Below, piece by piece: positions 1 through 7,683 of a stretch of DNA of 22,552 nucleotides. Every line of letters begins with the position of its first letter. Positions within the stretch are counted from its first letter, which is position 1. The notes below the pieces were generated by a model that saw only the letters and a program-made list of their open reading frames with translations, made no database searches and had not been told where the DNA came from. Source of the DNA: a virus; IMG/VR virus record IMGVR_UViG_3300022874_000051, positions 1 through 22,552 of that record. One strand, given 5' to 3'. The position numbers and the translations under genes were made by a program.

Positions 1-743
1 GAAACTGGGAATATGGCGGAGATCCGAACCAATTGGTCCAATTTGCGTGGTATAAGGAGTGTAAAGTCGAAATTGACAAGATGGACTGCCAACCAACGTT
101 TTTAGGCATCGATGTGGCTAGAGAAGGTAACGATTACTCAACTTTGGCGTTTTTTGACGATCATAGGCTTTTATGGATAGAACGGTATAAATTTGACACG
201 TGTATACCACTAAAAGAGATAGTTAAGGAAAGAATTAAGGATTATCGTATGAGAATGTATAATGTGGCAGCTGATGGCATAGGTCTCGGTGCCGCCCTTA
301 TAGACTTGCTCGCACAGGATAGAATTTATATAGAAGTTTTTAAATCTTCGGAATCACCAACGTCACATCCAGATGGGATGGAACATTTTGTTTTTAGAAA
401 TAAAAGAGCCGAAGCTCACTGGCTTTGGAGAATGGATATACAAAATGGCAATATTGATCTATGTGATGACCCAGAGTTACAGAAACAGACACTTTCTCTT
501 AAATATTACGTAGAAGAGAAGTTTATTAAGATACAGGATAAAAAGACCTTCAAGAAAGAATTAGGATATTCACCAGATACGGCAGAAGCTGCTATTATAG
601 GTAACTATATAAGAAATAAGCAAATTGGTGGTAAAATTCTTTTTGTATCTAAAGGAAGCGCGAGAACTAAGAGTTCCAGTACACAAAGTACGCTGGTTCC
701 GATAGTTGAAGCTAAAACTCACGTTTACGCATTGGAGTATTAA
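1..743 (+). CDS. Terminase large subunit, C-terminal nuclease part (5' partial)
   Basis: This is the RNase H-like nuclease domain of the packaging motor, which cuts concatemeric DNA and drives it into the prohead. The frame is open from base 3 with no stop, so the gene begins upstream and the ATPase domain lies outside the window; the TTG at 33 is an internal Leu codon, not a start. Three acidic residues sit where metal ligands are expected: Asp at 111-113 in FLGIDVAREGND, Asp at 273-275 in AADGIGLGAALIDLL, and Asp at 576-578 in SPDTAEAAIIG. The GIDVA beta strand and the DG-x-G-x-G element are typical of large terminase nucleases. The portal gene starts one base after the stop, the usual terminase-portal order. 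The family call is firm; the packaging strategy (cos or pac) cannot be judged. Confidence 0.9.
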   Translation, partial: NWEYGGDPNQLVQFAWYKECKVEIDKMDCQPTFLGIDVAREGNDYSTLAFFDDHRLLWIERYKFDTCIPLKEIVKERIKDYRMRMYNVAADGIGLGAALIDLLAQDRIYIEVFKSSESPTSHPDGMEHFVFRNKRAEAHWLWRMDIQNGNIDLCDDPELQKQTLSLKYYVEEKFIKIQDKKTFKKELGYSPDTAEAAIIGNYIRNKQIGGKILFVSKGSARTKSSSTQSTLVPIVEAKTHVYALEY

Positions 744-744
744 A

Positions 745-2094
745 ATGGTAGAGAAAACAAAAGAAACAAATCAGGCTGAGGCGAGTAAGTACACTAATAA
801 TAGAGCGAGTAATCCGGGAACGAAATTTGTGAGCGGTCGTATATATGAGGAGTATCTTGGTGCACTTACTACACCAGCAGCCTCCTATCCAATATATGAT
901 AAGATGCGTAGGTCTGATTATCAGATAAAACGGCTGTTAAACGTTCTAATGACTCCTATTAAGTCTGGAACGTTCAAATATTCCCCAAAAGACGATAAAG
1001 ACGAAAAACAGATAGAACAGGCGTATTTTAAGAATCAACTGCTAAATAACTGGGGAACACAGAAATGGAGCGAAATGCTTCATGAGATACTGTCATTCCT
1101 GCCAATGGGGTTTTCTATCTTCGAACCGTACTCACACGTAGTTGAAGACGTTAAATTAGGTTCGGTAGTAACTTTAAAGAGTTTGGGATTCTTGAAACAG
1201 AGCACAATAGATAAATGGGATGTAAAAGATGCTGAGGTTGTAAGTATACTTCAAAAAGCATATGGAAAGAATGATGTGACAATAAAAGGCGATGAGCTGA
1301 TGATTTTCACAAATGAGAAAGAAGGAGACAACTTTGAGGGAATTTCTGTACTAAGAGCCGCATATGGTAATTATATTAGAAAAGACCTTTATTTAAGATT
1401 AGATATGATAGGTCAGGAAAAAATGTCTGTTGGAACTCCGATATTCTTCCTTCCTAAGAGTATGATTTTAGATGATACAGAACTTGCTGCTGTTAAAGCA
1501 GTTGGAGAGTCATATACGTCACATGAGCAAGCATTCGTCATTTTAGACGAGAGATTGAAAGAAGATGGCTTTATGATAGAAAAAGGTGAATATAACTCAG
1601 AAGCGGTGGATACATCCATTAAACGTGAAGATATGGGTATTCTGGACTCCATACTAGCAGGATTCCTCGCAATCGGTACTCAGAAGTCTGGTGGTAACGC
1701 ACAGAACGAGGGACAGATGGAAATGTTCTTAAACAGCCTTTTATTTATTGGTAAGTATATTGCTAGTAAAATTGATCCTTTAACACATTCATATTATGTA
1801 CTCAACTTTGGTGAACCAGAAGAGAGACTAGATATGTTAGTGACAGGTATTGCCAGAAAAGATGCCAGAGCGATGATGGAAGTAATGAGAGGATATGTGA
1901 CATCTAAAATTATACAGCCAGATGATAGGCTGGAAAAAAGAGTCAGAGATGATCTTAATCTACCAGATATTGACGATACATCTATTAGAGATATAAATGA
2001 GACTCCTGACTATAAAGAAGATCAGGATGACCAAGATAAGGAGAATCCTGATAAACAGAAAAAACCAGCAGAATCGCCAGATGAAGGCAAATAG
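745..2094 (+). CDS. Portal protein, Mu gp29-like (DUF935-type)
   Basis: This 449-residue protein should form the dodecameric ring at the head vertex through which DNA enters and to which connector and tail attach. The N-terminal half has the DUF935-like pattern: RRSDYQIKRLLNVLMTPI, then a cofactor-free helical stretch and FLPMGFSIFEP. The C-terminal half has GNAQNEGQMEMFLNSL, a YVLNFGEPEERL strand and a helix ending in DLNLPDIDD, like the closing part of Mu-type portals. The last 25 or so residues are a charged, probably disordered tail rich in Asp, Lys and Pro. The ATG at 745 is chosen because GGAG at 734-737 precedes it at good spacing; the frame is open further upstream but that part overlaps the terminase gene. 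No MuF-like minor head gene follows, which differs from Mu. Confidence 0.85.
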   Translation: MVEKTKETNQAEASKYTNNRASNPGTKFVSGRIYEEYLGALTTPAASYPIYDKMRRSDYQIKRLLNVLMTPIKSGTFKYSPKDDKDEKQIEQAYFKNQLLNNWGTQKWSEMLHEILSFLPMGFSIFEPYSHVVEDVKLGSVVTLKSLGFLKQSTIDKWDVKDAEVVSILQKAYGKNDVTIKGDELMIFTNEKEGDNFEGISVLRAAYGNYIRKDLYLRLDMIGQEKMSVGTPIFFLPKSMILDDTELAAVKAVGESYTSHEQAFVILDERLKEDGFMIEKGEYNSEAVDTSIKREDMGILDSILAGFLAIGTQKSGGNAQNEGQMEMFLNSLLFIGKYIASKIDPLTHSYYVLNFGEPEERLDMLVTGIARKDARAMMEVMRGYVTSKIIQPDDRLEKRVRDDLNLPDIDDTSIRDINETPDYKEDQDDQDKENPDKQKKPAESPDEGK

Positions 2095-2103
2095 GAGTAC
2101 AAA

Positions 2104-2364
2104 ATGAGCAATGAAATTAACAAACAAGGTAAATTTTACACACGCGACTTAGCATGTGCAGCATATCTAAAAACAAAGGGGTTTCCCTTAGAAGTCGATA
2201 GAGTAGGACGTAGAGGTATATTTTACTATGCCGAAGCACAACAGGAAGAAGTCGATGGATTTTTTAAAGGAACAGGGGACTTTATTAGTTTCGCTGGTCA
2301 TATGAGAGGCTTAAAGTCTCAGATACAAAATACTAGAGTAAAGGAGGACGAAAATGACAATTAG
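2104..2364 (+). CDS. DUF5659-like small phage protein
   Basis: This 86-residue protein has unknown function. The FYTRDLACAAYLKTKGF start, a short central beta segment ending in GIFYYAEA, and a final helix containing GHMRGLKSQIQ resemble the DUF5659 pattern seen in small phage proteins. A GGAG at the end of the portal gene precedes the ATG. Its 3' end overlaps the protease gene by 11 bases, implying translational coupling. Position between portal and prohead protease suggests a head-assembly or early-packaging accessory role, but that is inference from neighbours only. Confidence 0.55.
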   Translation: MSNEINKQGKFYTRDLACAAYLKTKGFPLEVDRVGRRGIFYYAEAQQEEVDGFFKGTGDFISFAGHMRGLKSQIQNTRVKEDENDN

Positions 2365-3565
2365 TTTATCTGATTTTGATGCGCAAAGAACGTTATTCTT
2401 GTTTGATAACTTCAATCAAGAAACTTCTGAAACATTAATTAAAAATATGATGAAACTAGATGCTAAAAATAGTGAGGATGTTAATATAGTTATTAATTCC
2501 TGGGGAGGTGAGGTATTTTCTTTATTCGCTATTTTAGATGCAATGAAAGGCCTTAAATCAAACGTTAACACAATATGTTTGGGAGAAGCTGACTCTTGTG
2601 GTGCAGTCTTATTGTCAGCAGGAAATAAACGATATATAGGTGAGAATTCAAGAACGATGATTCATGAAGTTTCAACCTTTACTTATGGTAAAGTTTCTGA
2701 GATTGAAGAAGATTTAAAAAGCGCTCAAGAGATTAATGATAAGTTGATTCAACACTTATCTGATAATACTGGTAATGAGTTTGACTCATTAAAGAGCATG
2801 ATGAAGAAAGATACGTTTTTAGATGCTACAAAAAGCAAAGAAATGAATTTAGTAGATGATGTACTATCGGAACCTAAAGAATCGGATGTTTTTACTAATA
2901 AGGTACAGTCGTTCATAGGAAATTTTGATGGTCATATAAAAGATGGAACTTACGGTAAAGTGTTCTATAATTCATCTATGGGAGCCGTGGACGCTCCAAA
3001 AATGAGCACTGCGTTTGGTGGTAAAGATGTTAATAATGCGGGTTCAACCCGTTTGTTAAATAAATTAATGAAAGGAGAAAAAGTTATGGATAAGAAAGAA
3101 ATGTTCGCTGCTTTAAAGGACAATTTTGATTGTGATGTTGCACAACTAATAGTTGATGCTGCTCGTATTCCAGAAATGGAAAAATCAGTTAAAGAGTCTC
3201 TAGAAGCAAAGGTTAATGCTGAGAAAGTATTAGCAGATCATAATGAAGCACAGGAAAGTGAGAACGTAGAACGCCTTCTTGCAAGCTTAATTACTGAGGG
3301 TAAAGCTACTCAAGCTACCAATGAGGTAAACAAACTAGCATTCGATGCTATAGGGTATACTGCAGCTAAGGAATTAGCAGAAAAGATGCCAGCTATTGCA
3401 AAATTCGAACAAACAGGCTCAAGCGCTAATGAAGATGAGTCAGAAATAACAGATGCGCAAAAAGAAGATAAAGAAGTTAAAGCATACGCTGCAGAAAACA
3501 AAGTAACGTATGAATCGGCTCTTACGTCTATAAGAGAAAACAATAAGAAGAAAGGAGATAAATAA
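2354..3565 (+). CDS. ClpP-type prohead protease with C-terminal scaffold region
   Basis: This 403-residue protein joins a serine protease to a scaffold. Residues 1 to about 175 form a ClpP/S14-like fold: VNIVINSWGGEV gives the beta strand and oxyanion-type glycines, Ser81 lies in GEADSCGAVLLSAG, His104 in TMIHEVS, and Asp153 in KKDTFLDATKSKEMNLVDD is the likely third catalytic residue. After a low-complexity linker (about 175-240), residues 245-403 are acidic and mostly helical, as expected for a head scaffold. In phages with this arrangement the protease digests scaffold and itself during prohead maturation. AAGGAGG at 2341-2347 sets the ATG. Its stop overlaps the next start (TAATG). The third catalytic residue is assigned by alignment from memory and is the least certain part. 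Confidence 0.85.
   Translation: MTISLSDFDAQRTLFLFDNFNQETSETLIKNMMKLDAKNSEDVNIVINSWGGEVFSLFAILDAMKGLKSNVNTICLGEADSCGAVLLSAGNKRYIGENSRTMIHEVSTFTYGKVSEIEEDLKSAQEINDKLIQHLSDNTGNEFDSLKSMMKKDTFLDATKSKEMNLVDDVLSEPKESDVFTNKVQSFIGNFDGHIKDGTYGKVFYNSSMGAVDAPKMSTAFGGKDVNNAGSTRLLNKLMKGEKVMDKKEMFAALKDNFDCDVAQLIVDAARIPEMEKSVKESLEAKVNAEKVLADHNEAQESENVERLLASLITEGKATQATNEVNKLAFDAIGYTAAKELAEKMPAIAKFEQTGSSANEDESEITDAQKEDKEVKAYAAENKVTYESALTSIRENNKKKGDK
3071..3077 (+). promoter_or_regulatory. Internal ribosome binding site for nested scaffold
   Basis: AAAGGAG lies 8 bases before an in-frame ATG at 3086, inside the protease gene. It encodes Lys-Gly-Glu within MKGEKVMDKKE, so the match could be chance, but spacing and strength equal those of the genuine gene starts around it. 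Confidence 0.65.
3086..3565 (+). CDS. Probable nested scaffold protein, in-frame internal start
   Basis: An ATG in the same frame as the protease gene (Met245 of the long product) is preceded by a perfect AAAGGAG at 3071-3077 with 8 bases of spacing, as good as any start in the window. Independent initiation would give a 159-residue, acidic, helix-rich protein beginning MDKKEMFAALKDNF, which is the scaffold part without the protease. Lambda uses the same design, in which Nu3 starts inside gene C. The start lies at the junction between the linker and the helical region, as expected if selected. Expression of the short form is inferred from the start signal and precedent; no direct evidence is available. 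Confidence 0.65.
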   Translation: MDKKEMFAALKDNFDCDVAQLIVDAARIPEMEKSVKESLEAKVNAEKVLADHNEAQESENVERLLASLITEGKATQATNEVNKLAFDAIGYTAAKELAEKMPAIAKFEQTGSSANEDESEITDAQKEDKEVKAYAAENKVTYESALTSIRENNKKKGDK

Positions 3566-3966
3566 TGGCTATACCAAGTTTACCACTACAGAATCCATGT
3601 GATACAGTTACCTTTTTGACAACTGGCACATTGGCATCTAAACAATACAATTTCGTATATCAGAGTGATGTAAATCACGTTAAAATTTCTGCTGTTGCAC
3701 AAAATGAACCTGGAATGAACGTGTTCATTTTGCAGAATACTCCAGGAGCTGGAGAAGAAGCTGACTGTGGTGTTTTAGGAACAGGGGATTCATTTCTCGC
3801 TATTGCTACAGGTGCAGTTACTATTGGTGCAAACCTAGCAGCCTCAACAGGCGGAGCAGGTAAGTTAAGTACAGCTGGTGGAATGTTTTATGCTAAAGCA
3901 AAAGACGTATCTACTGCAGCTGGTGATATAATCGTTGTTGCGACTTTAACGGGTCAATCAACTTAA
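3565..3966 (+). CDS. Probable head decoration (capsid cement) protein
   Basis: This 133-residue protein is rich in Ala, Gly and Thr and is predicted to be almost wholly beta strand. Glycine-flanked short strands such as LAIATGAVTIGANLA and the closing AAGDIIVVATL resemble DUF2190-like and other trimeric decoration proteins that reinforce the capsid lattice. It starts at an ATG that overlaps the protease stop, with AAAGGAG at 3551-3557. Its place directly before the major capsid gene, after protease and scaffold, is the classic position (compare lambda D). No sequence motif proves the role; a minor capsid protein is the alternative. Confidence 0.6.
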   Translation: MAIPSLPLQNPCDTVTFLTTGTLASKQYNFVYQSDVNHVKISAVAQNEPGMNVFILQNTPGAGEEADCGVLGTGDSFLAIATGAVTIGANLAASTGGAGKLSTAGGMFYAKAKDVSTAAGDIIVVATLTGQST

Positions 3967-3986
3967 AATAAGAAAGGAGAATAAAA

Positions 3987-4964
3987 ATGGGTAATAATAT
4001 TGCAATTATGCCGGATGAAGTCCTAACGAACTTATTCCGTGGCTATATGCCAAAAGATCAGAGTTTTATACATGACATGATTTTACCAACAATTAGTGTT
4101 GGATCAAAAGACGGTCAGGTTATCAATTCTGGAACTACATCACAAGAATTTTTGAAAGTTTATCATGACGTTATAGTGGGAAGAACAAAATCTCCAGAAA
4201 TTAACGTTCAATTAACTAAGGCAGATGCTTGGCACACAGAGAAGCATTCATTGAAGATTATGGTTACAAAAGACGATGGTCTTAAGTTCAGTAATAGTGA
4301 TTGGAGAGCGGGCATGAGGGACGCTGAAATCATGTTTACTAAAATGTTAAGAAGCGCAGTGTTAATGGGTAAAGAGTATGCAATAGCAGATGCTTTATTT
4401 AGTACATCAAACATTACTAATAATGTTACTTTATCAGGTGCAGACCAGTGGAGTGATTTTGTTAATTCTGACCCAATTGGTGATGTAAGAACGGCTAAAC
4501 AGACAATCAGAAGTGCAGCTCACATGAAAGCTAATGTTGGGATTATGGGTATTGAGGTATTTGAAATTATACAAGACCACCCACAAATCAAGAAAACTAA
4601 CGGTATTGCTCCAGATGGAACAGTTCCAGTTAGATCACTTACAGAAGCTGAAGTAGCAAAAGCATTCGGTTTAGAAAAACTAATAGTTGGTGACGTTCAA
4701 TATGAAACTGCTATTAAAGGAGCAACTTCAAGTCTAACTGAAGTATGGGGTAAAGGTATGCTATTGGCATATGTTAACCAAGATCCACAACCACAAGAAT
4801 TTCAACGTTCTTTGGGTTACAGTTTTGTTTTAGATGATGCTGAAGTAGATTCGTATGATAATACAGACCCTAAATATTCTAAGTTCGTAAGAATGGAAGA
4901 AGAATATGATGATGTTTTATTAGACGTAACAGCAGCTTATTATATAGACGCTGTAGTAGCGTAA
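3987..4964 (+). CDS. Major capsid protein (HK97 fold)
   Basis: This 325-residue protein has the length and order expected of an HK97-fold capsid subunit. It begins with a short helical arm, continues with a long beta-hairpin-like region (FLKVYHDVIVGRT), a long spine-helix candidate (GMRDAEIMFTKMLRSAVLMG), the helical stretch DVRTAKQTIRSAAH, and an A-domain-like core with ANVGIMGIEVFEII and WGKGMLLAYV, then ends in an acidic strand-rich tail. It lacks an N-terminal delta domain, which fits a separate scaffold. AAAGGAG precedes the ATG. The location after protease, scaffold and decoration genes makes the call strong even though the family assignment is by pattern. Confidence 0.85.
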   Translation: MGNNIAIMPDEVLTNLFRGYMPKDQSFIHDMILPTISVGSKDGQVINSGTTSQEFLKVYHDVIVGRTKSPEINVQLTKADAWHTEKHSLKIMVTKDDGLKFSNSDWRAGMRDAEIMFTKMLRSAVLMGKEYAIADALFSTSNITNNVTLSGADQWSDFVNSDPIGDVRTAKQTIRSAAHMKANVGIMGIEVFEIIQDHPQIKKTNGIAPDGTVPVRSLTEAEVAKAFGLEKLIVGDVQYETAIKGATSSLTEVWGKGMLLAYVNQDPQPQEFQRSLGYSFVLDDAEVDSYDNTDPKYSKFVRMEEEYDDVLLDVTAAYYIDAVVA

Positions 4965-4974
4965 GGAGTACAGG

Positions 4975-5397
4975 ATGAAAAAATTAGAATTATATGAACT
5001 TAAAGAAAAATTGGTTGGGTTAAACATTGATTTCCCTCAGAACGCAACGAGAACTAAACTTGAATCTTTACTACCCGATACTAGTAAAGAAGTCCAAGAT
5101 AAAGAGATTATTGAGGCTAAAGAGGATAAGGTGCAGCTTGTTGACAGGAAGGCTACAGAATCCCCTAAGGAAGATGAAGCTAAAGCGTTAAAGGCATCTG
5201 AAAGGAAAACACCAGTGGCCAAGAAAAAAAGACACCATCGAGATATGGAAGTAGAAGAAGTTGTTGTTACTGACAAGAAATATATTGTGAAAGCAAATAT
5301 TAAAGGGTTTTCAATAGGGCAACCTTTTGAAAGTAGCGCAAGCCAGATTGAGCAACTGCTTGATCGTGGAGCAATAGAAGAGGTTAAAGGAGTTTAA
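4975..5397 (+). CDS. Charged HeH-like protein of unknown function
   Basis: I do not recognise a characterised homologue of this 140-residue protein. Residues 1-30 form a short helix-extended-helix candidate (LYELKEKLVGL, then TRTKLESLL), as in HeH/SAP-type domains. Residues 35-92 are extremely rich in Lys, Glu and Asp and probably disordered. The last 40 residues form a compact alpha-beta motif with KYIVKANIKGFSIGQPF and an IEQLLDRGAIEEV helix, a layout frequent in small proteins encoded after capsid genes. The start is set by GGAG in the 10-base gap after the capsid gene, and the next gene begins immediately after its stop. A minor head or head-completion role is plausible from position only. 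Confidence 0.5.
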   Translation: MKKLELYELKEKLVGLNIDFPQNATRTKLESLLPDTSKEVQDKEIIEAKEDKVQLVDRKATESPKEDEAKALKASERKTPVAKKKRHHRDMEVEEVVVTDKKYIVKANIKGFSIGQPFESSASQIEQLLDRGAIEEVKGV

Positions 5398-6108
5398 ATG
5401 ACTAAAAAACCTATATTAAATGAACAAAAATCTAAAGAAGTAAAGAAGCCGATTATTCACCCTTATAAGGTTCCTGGAGTGGTTGCACAAACTGATGTTG
5501 TTAGGTCTGATTTACGAGTAGTAAATTTTATGGGCAGAGCACCGTCTGGTTTAGTTATACCGCCTTATGGAGAAATATGGGGAGTGAATCATTCTTGGGC
5601 ATATGGGCATAAAATGGATAAGTTATTCATTATGGATGGCTGGAAAGCTATGTTAAATGAATGCGTAACTGATGGCATACCCCAAGAGGAGTACATGAAG
5701 TACTTGCGCGAAGCTACAGATACCCAAATTATTGGGTCTTTTGCTGAGACGTTAGTAGATTCTAAAGGGAATAATGTTCGTACTATGGAAACATTTCCAA
5801 AAGACGTAACTACTTCTCTTATTCCTGGAACATTTTTTACAAGTACAATCGCACATGTTTTAGCATATGTGGCTGCACAAGAGGCTTTAGGTTTTAAGAA
5901 GATTGATACGTTGAATATTTATGGTATTGAAATATGGGCATCTTTTGACGAAGATGAATATAATAATCAAACAGCGTGTGTTGATTTTTGGATTCCTTAT
6001 CTTTACGGAAAAGGTATACAAGTCATGGTACCATCTTATTTAATGTATGCAGGACGAACTAAAAGTAATATGTACGGTTACGTACGTAAAGGACCAAAGT
6101 ATCAATAA
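5398..6108 (+). CDS. Rossmann-like phage protein of unknown function
   Basis: This 236-residue protein belongs, by motif, to a family common in tailed phages: an N-terminal strand with a GRAPS-like loop (residues 41-50), an EIWGVN turn (59-64), a MDKLFIMDGW strand (73-82), then FFTSTIAHVLAYVAAQEALGF (about 145-165), NIYGIEIW (about 174-181), EYNNQTACVDFW (about 187-198) and GKGIQVMVP. Relatives usually show the same sequence of IVG-APS, WGLN, TSS-AYMLALA, YGIDM, EY--Q and GKGI-V-IP, and are sometimes labelled MptE/DUF115-like or glycosyltransferase-like. No reaction is proven. It begins directly at the preceding stop, with AAAGGAG just upstream, and lies inside the head-gene run. It could modify capsid or host glycans, or be structural. 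Confidence 0.5.
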   Translation: MTKKPILNEQKSKEVKKPIIHPYKVPGVVAQTDVVRSDLRVVNFMGRAPSGLVIPPYGEIWGVNHSWAYGHKMDKLFIMDGWKAMLNECVTDGIPQEEYMKYLREATDTQIIGSFAETLVDSKGNNVRTMETFPKDVTTSLIPGTFFTSTIAHVLAYVAAQEALGFKKIDTLNIYGIEIWASFDEDEYNNQTACVDFWIPYLYGKGIQVMVPSYLMYAGRTKSNMYGYVRKGPKYQ

Positions 6109-6122
6109 GAAAGGAGACCATT

Positions 6123-6467
6123 ATGGTTTTAATGAACGCGAATTATACATTGTTAACAGTTGCAGCTGGTTCATCAGCTGGTGTAAACACTGGAACTGCA
6201 TTATCCTATGCTAAAACTGAGAAGAGTAATGTTTCAGTAGTAGTAACAGGTAATACTGCTGCTCAAGTTGTTATTATTGATGGTACTACAGCAGCTACCT
6301 CTACAGGGAGTTATGTAACTATTGATAGTACATCAAGCGCTAGTACATCATCTTATAATGTAGGAATCACTGCTCCGTATACTTATATACGAGCTAGAGT
6401 TACTACAGTTTTAAGTACTGCTACAACAGTTAGCGCTACTGTGATTACTCAAGGAGCGGGGTACTAA
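6123..6467 (+). CDS. Small Ser/Thr-rich beta protein, possible decoration protein
   Basis: This 114-residue protein is dominated by Thr, Ser, Ala and Val with alternating hydrophobic strands (NVSVVVTG, AQVVIIDGTTA, YIRARVTTVLS) and no cysteine. It is probably a single beta-sandwich or jelly-roll domain. AAGGAG at 6111-6116 favours the ATG at 6123 over the second ATG at 6132. It lies between the Rossmann-like gene and the head-tail adaptor. I do not recognise the family. A second head decoration protein or head fibre is a reasonable guess from composition and position. Confidence 0.5.
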   Translation: MVLMNANYTLLTVAAGSSAGVNTGTALSYAKTEKSNVSVVVTGNTAAQVVIIDGTTAATSTGSYVTIDSTSSASTSSYNVGITAPYTYIRARVTTVLSTATTVSATVITQGAGY

Positions 6468-6469
6468 AA

Positions 6470-6916
6470 ATGGCATATACAAGGCTTTGTCTAACTACTG
6501 ATTTAGATGCTTTCTATCAAGGAGTAGTACTGTCCGCTAGTACTAAACCATCTAAAGATGTTGTTGAAGGTTGGATTGATCAGGCAACTGCTTTGATATA
6601 TTCTGCTGTAGCTCAAGAATATGTAGTACCAGTTACTGATGCGACTGACCTTTTAATACTTAAGAATTTATGTGTTGAATATGTCAGGGACGAAGTAAAT
6701 TTTGTTCTAGGAAAGAATAGAGTCAATATTTCTGTTAATCAAGCTCTCGTACCGAGGGGGATTAGTCATAGTGGCTTTCAGAAAAAACTAGATCAAATAA
6801 GAGATGGTAGTTTCAGATTGTTGAATACAGCCGCTGCTTCTACAGTAAATTCTTACAGCTACACAGCTGCTAACGATATTACTGCTGAAGCAACAAAGGA
6901 GACTGCCCAATGGTAA
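6470..6916 (+). CDS. Head-tail adaptor, DUF1320/gp36-like
   Basis: This 148-residue protein fits the first head-tail connector, a helical-bundle protein that binds beneath the portal ring. The N-terminal part has LTTDLDAFYQG, then VVEGWIDQATALIYSAVAQEYVVPV and LLILKNLCVEYVRDEV, a pattern seen in Mu gp36-like DUF1320 adaptors. The C-terminal 25 residues are Thr- and Ala-rich and probably extended. The preceding stop lies two bases upstream; AAGGAG at 6451-6456 is somewhat far, so GGGG near 6458-6461 may contribute. The 3' end overlaps the next gene by 7 bases. Confidence 0.7.
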   Translation: MAYTRLCLTTDLDAFYQGVVLSASTKPSKDVVEGWIDQATALIYSAVAQEYVVPVTDATDLLILKNLCVEYVRDEVNFVLGKNRVNISVNQALVPRGISHSGFQKKLDQIRDGSFRLLNTAAASTVNSYSYTAANDITAEATKETAQW

Positions 6917-7683
6917 CCCAGTTAATAGGTAGGGGTGAAAACCCAGCTTATGAAAGGAAATACTTAACACGTATTAAATTGTGGGAGTCAAAGGGATGGT
7001 TGTCTACAGGTAAAGCTAATGCAGCTATTGCAAGAGCAGGTGAATTTGGAATTCCTAGAATAGTTGTAGATTACTCTGAAAAAATAGTAACGGTTACTTC
7101 TAAGGAAAGTAATGTACAAGTTCTTCGTGTAAAAGACTTAGATTTTGAAACAGACTTATTTAGATTCATCTCTGGTGGTGCCACTAAAGGAGTATCATCT
7201 TTACTAGTTAAAAAGTTAAGAGAAATTAAAAAAAGTTCGCTATCACTTGGTCCGGCATTACAAAAATTAGGTGCAGATTTTTTTGCTACTAACACGGAGG
7301 AAATCTTTAGTCAGTACGGAAATGGGAAAACCCCATTTTTCGATGATTATAATCCTCTTGGAATGTCTGCAAGGTATAAGAGGAACTCCATAACTGGAGG
7401 GTTATACCCTATTTTAGTGGATAGTGGGCAGTTAATGGATTCATTAACTGATTCAGGAGATTCAAGTGAGAGGGTAGAACAGATTACTGGTAACCAATTA
7501 ACTATAGGTACAACAAATCCTAAAGCTAAATGGAATGCTGATGGTCACCCTGGTCTTGGAGGAACGCAGGTTCCTTCTAGAAACCCTGTTCAATTAAATC
7601 CGATAGGAACTAATAGACAGGAAAGATGGGTTAATACCCTAAACGATTATATTATATCTGGAGGTAAAAAAGGTGGTTACTAA
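6910..7683 (+). CDS. Phage virion morphogenesis protein (Mu gpG-like)
   Basis: This 257-residue protein resembles phage virion morphogenesis proteins, which act in head completion or head-tail joining. The recognisable part is in the C-terminal half: LGPALQKLGADFFATNTEEI, then YPILVDSGQLMDSLTD, QLTIGTTNPKAKW, and a HPGLGGTQVPSRNPV segment in which the usual pattern is L-DTG-L--S, vG----YA--HQ-G and P-R-fl. An N-terminal segment of about 100 residues with a GEFGIPRIVVDYSEK element is not usual and may be an extra domain. AAAGGAG at 6895-6901 supports the ATG that overlaps the adaptor stop. Confidence 0.7.
   Translation: MVTQLIGRGENPAYERKYLTRIKLWESKGWLSTGKANAAIARAGEFGIPRIVVDYSEKIVTVTSKESNVQVLRVKDLDFETDLFRFISGGATKGVSSLLVKKLREIKKSSLSLGPALQKLGADFFATNTEEIFSQYGNGKTPFFDDYNPLGMSARYKRNSITGGLYPILVDSGQLMDSLTDSGDSSERVEQITGNQLTIGTTNPKAKWNADGHPGLGGTQVPSRNPVQLNPIGTNRQERWVNTLNDYIISGGKKGGY

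Noticed and set aside
33-743. TTG at 33 as a terminase gene start
   Set aside because: The frame is open back to base 3 and the upstream residues (NWEYGGDPNQ) continue the terminase, so the gene is cut by the window edge.
706-744. Earlier in-frame start for the portal gene
   Set aside because: The upstream initiator lies inside the terminase gene without a good ribosome binding site, while ATG 745 has GGAG at 734-737.
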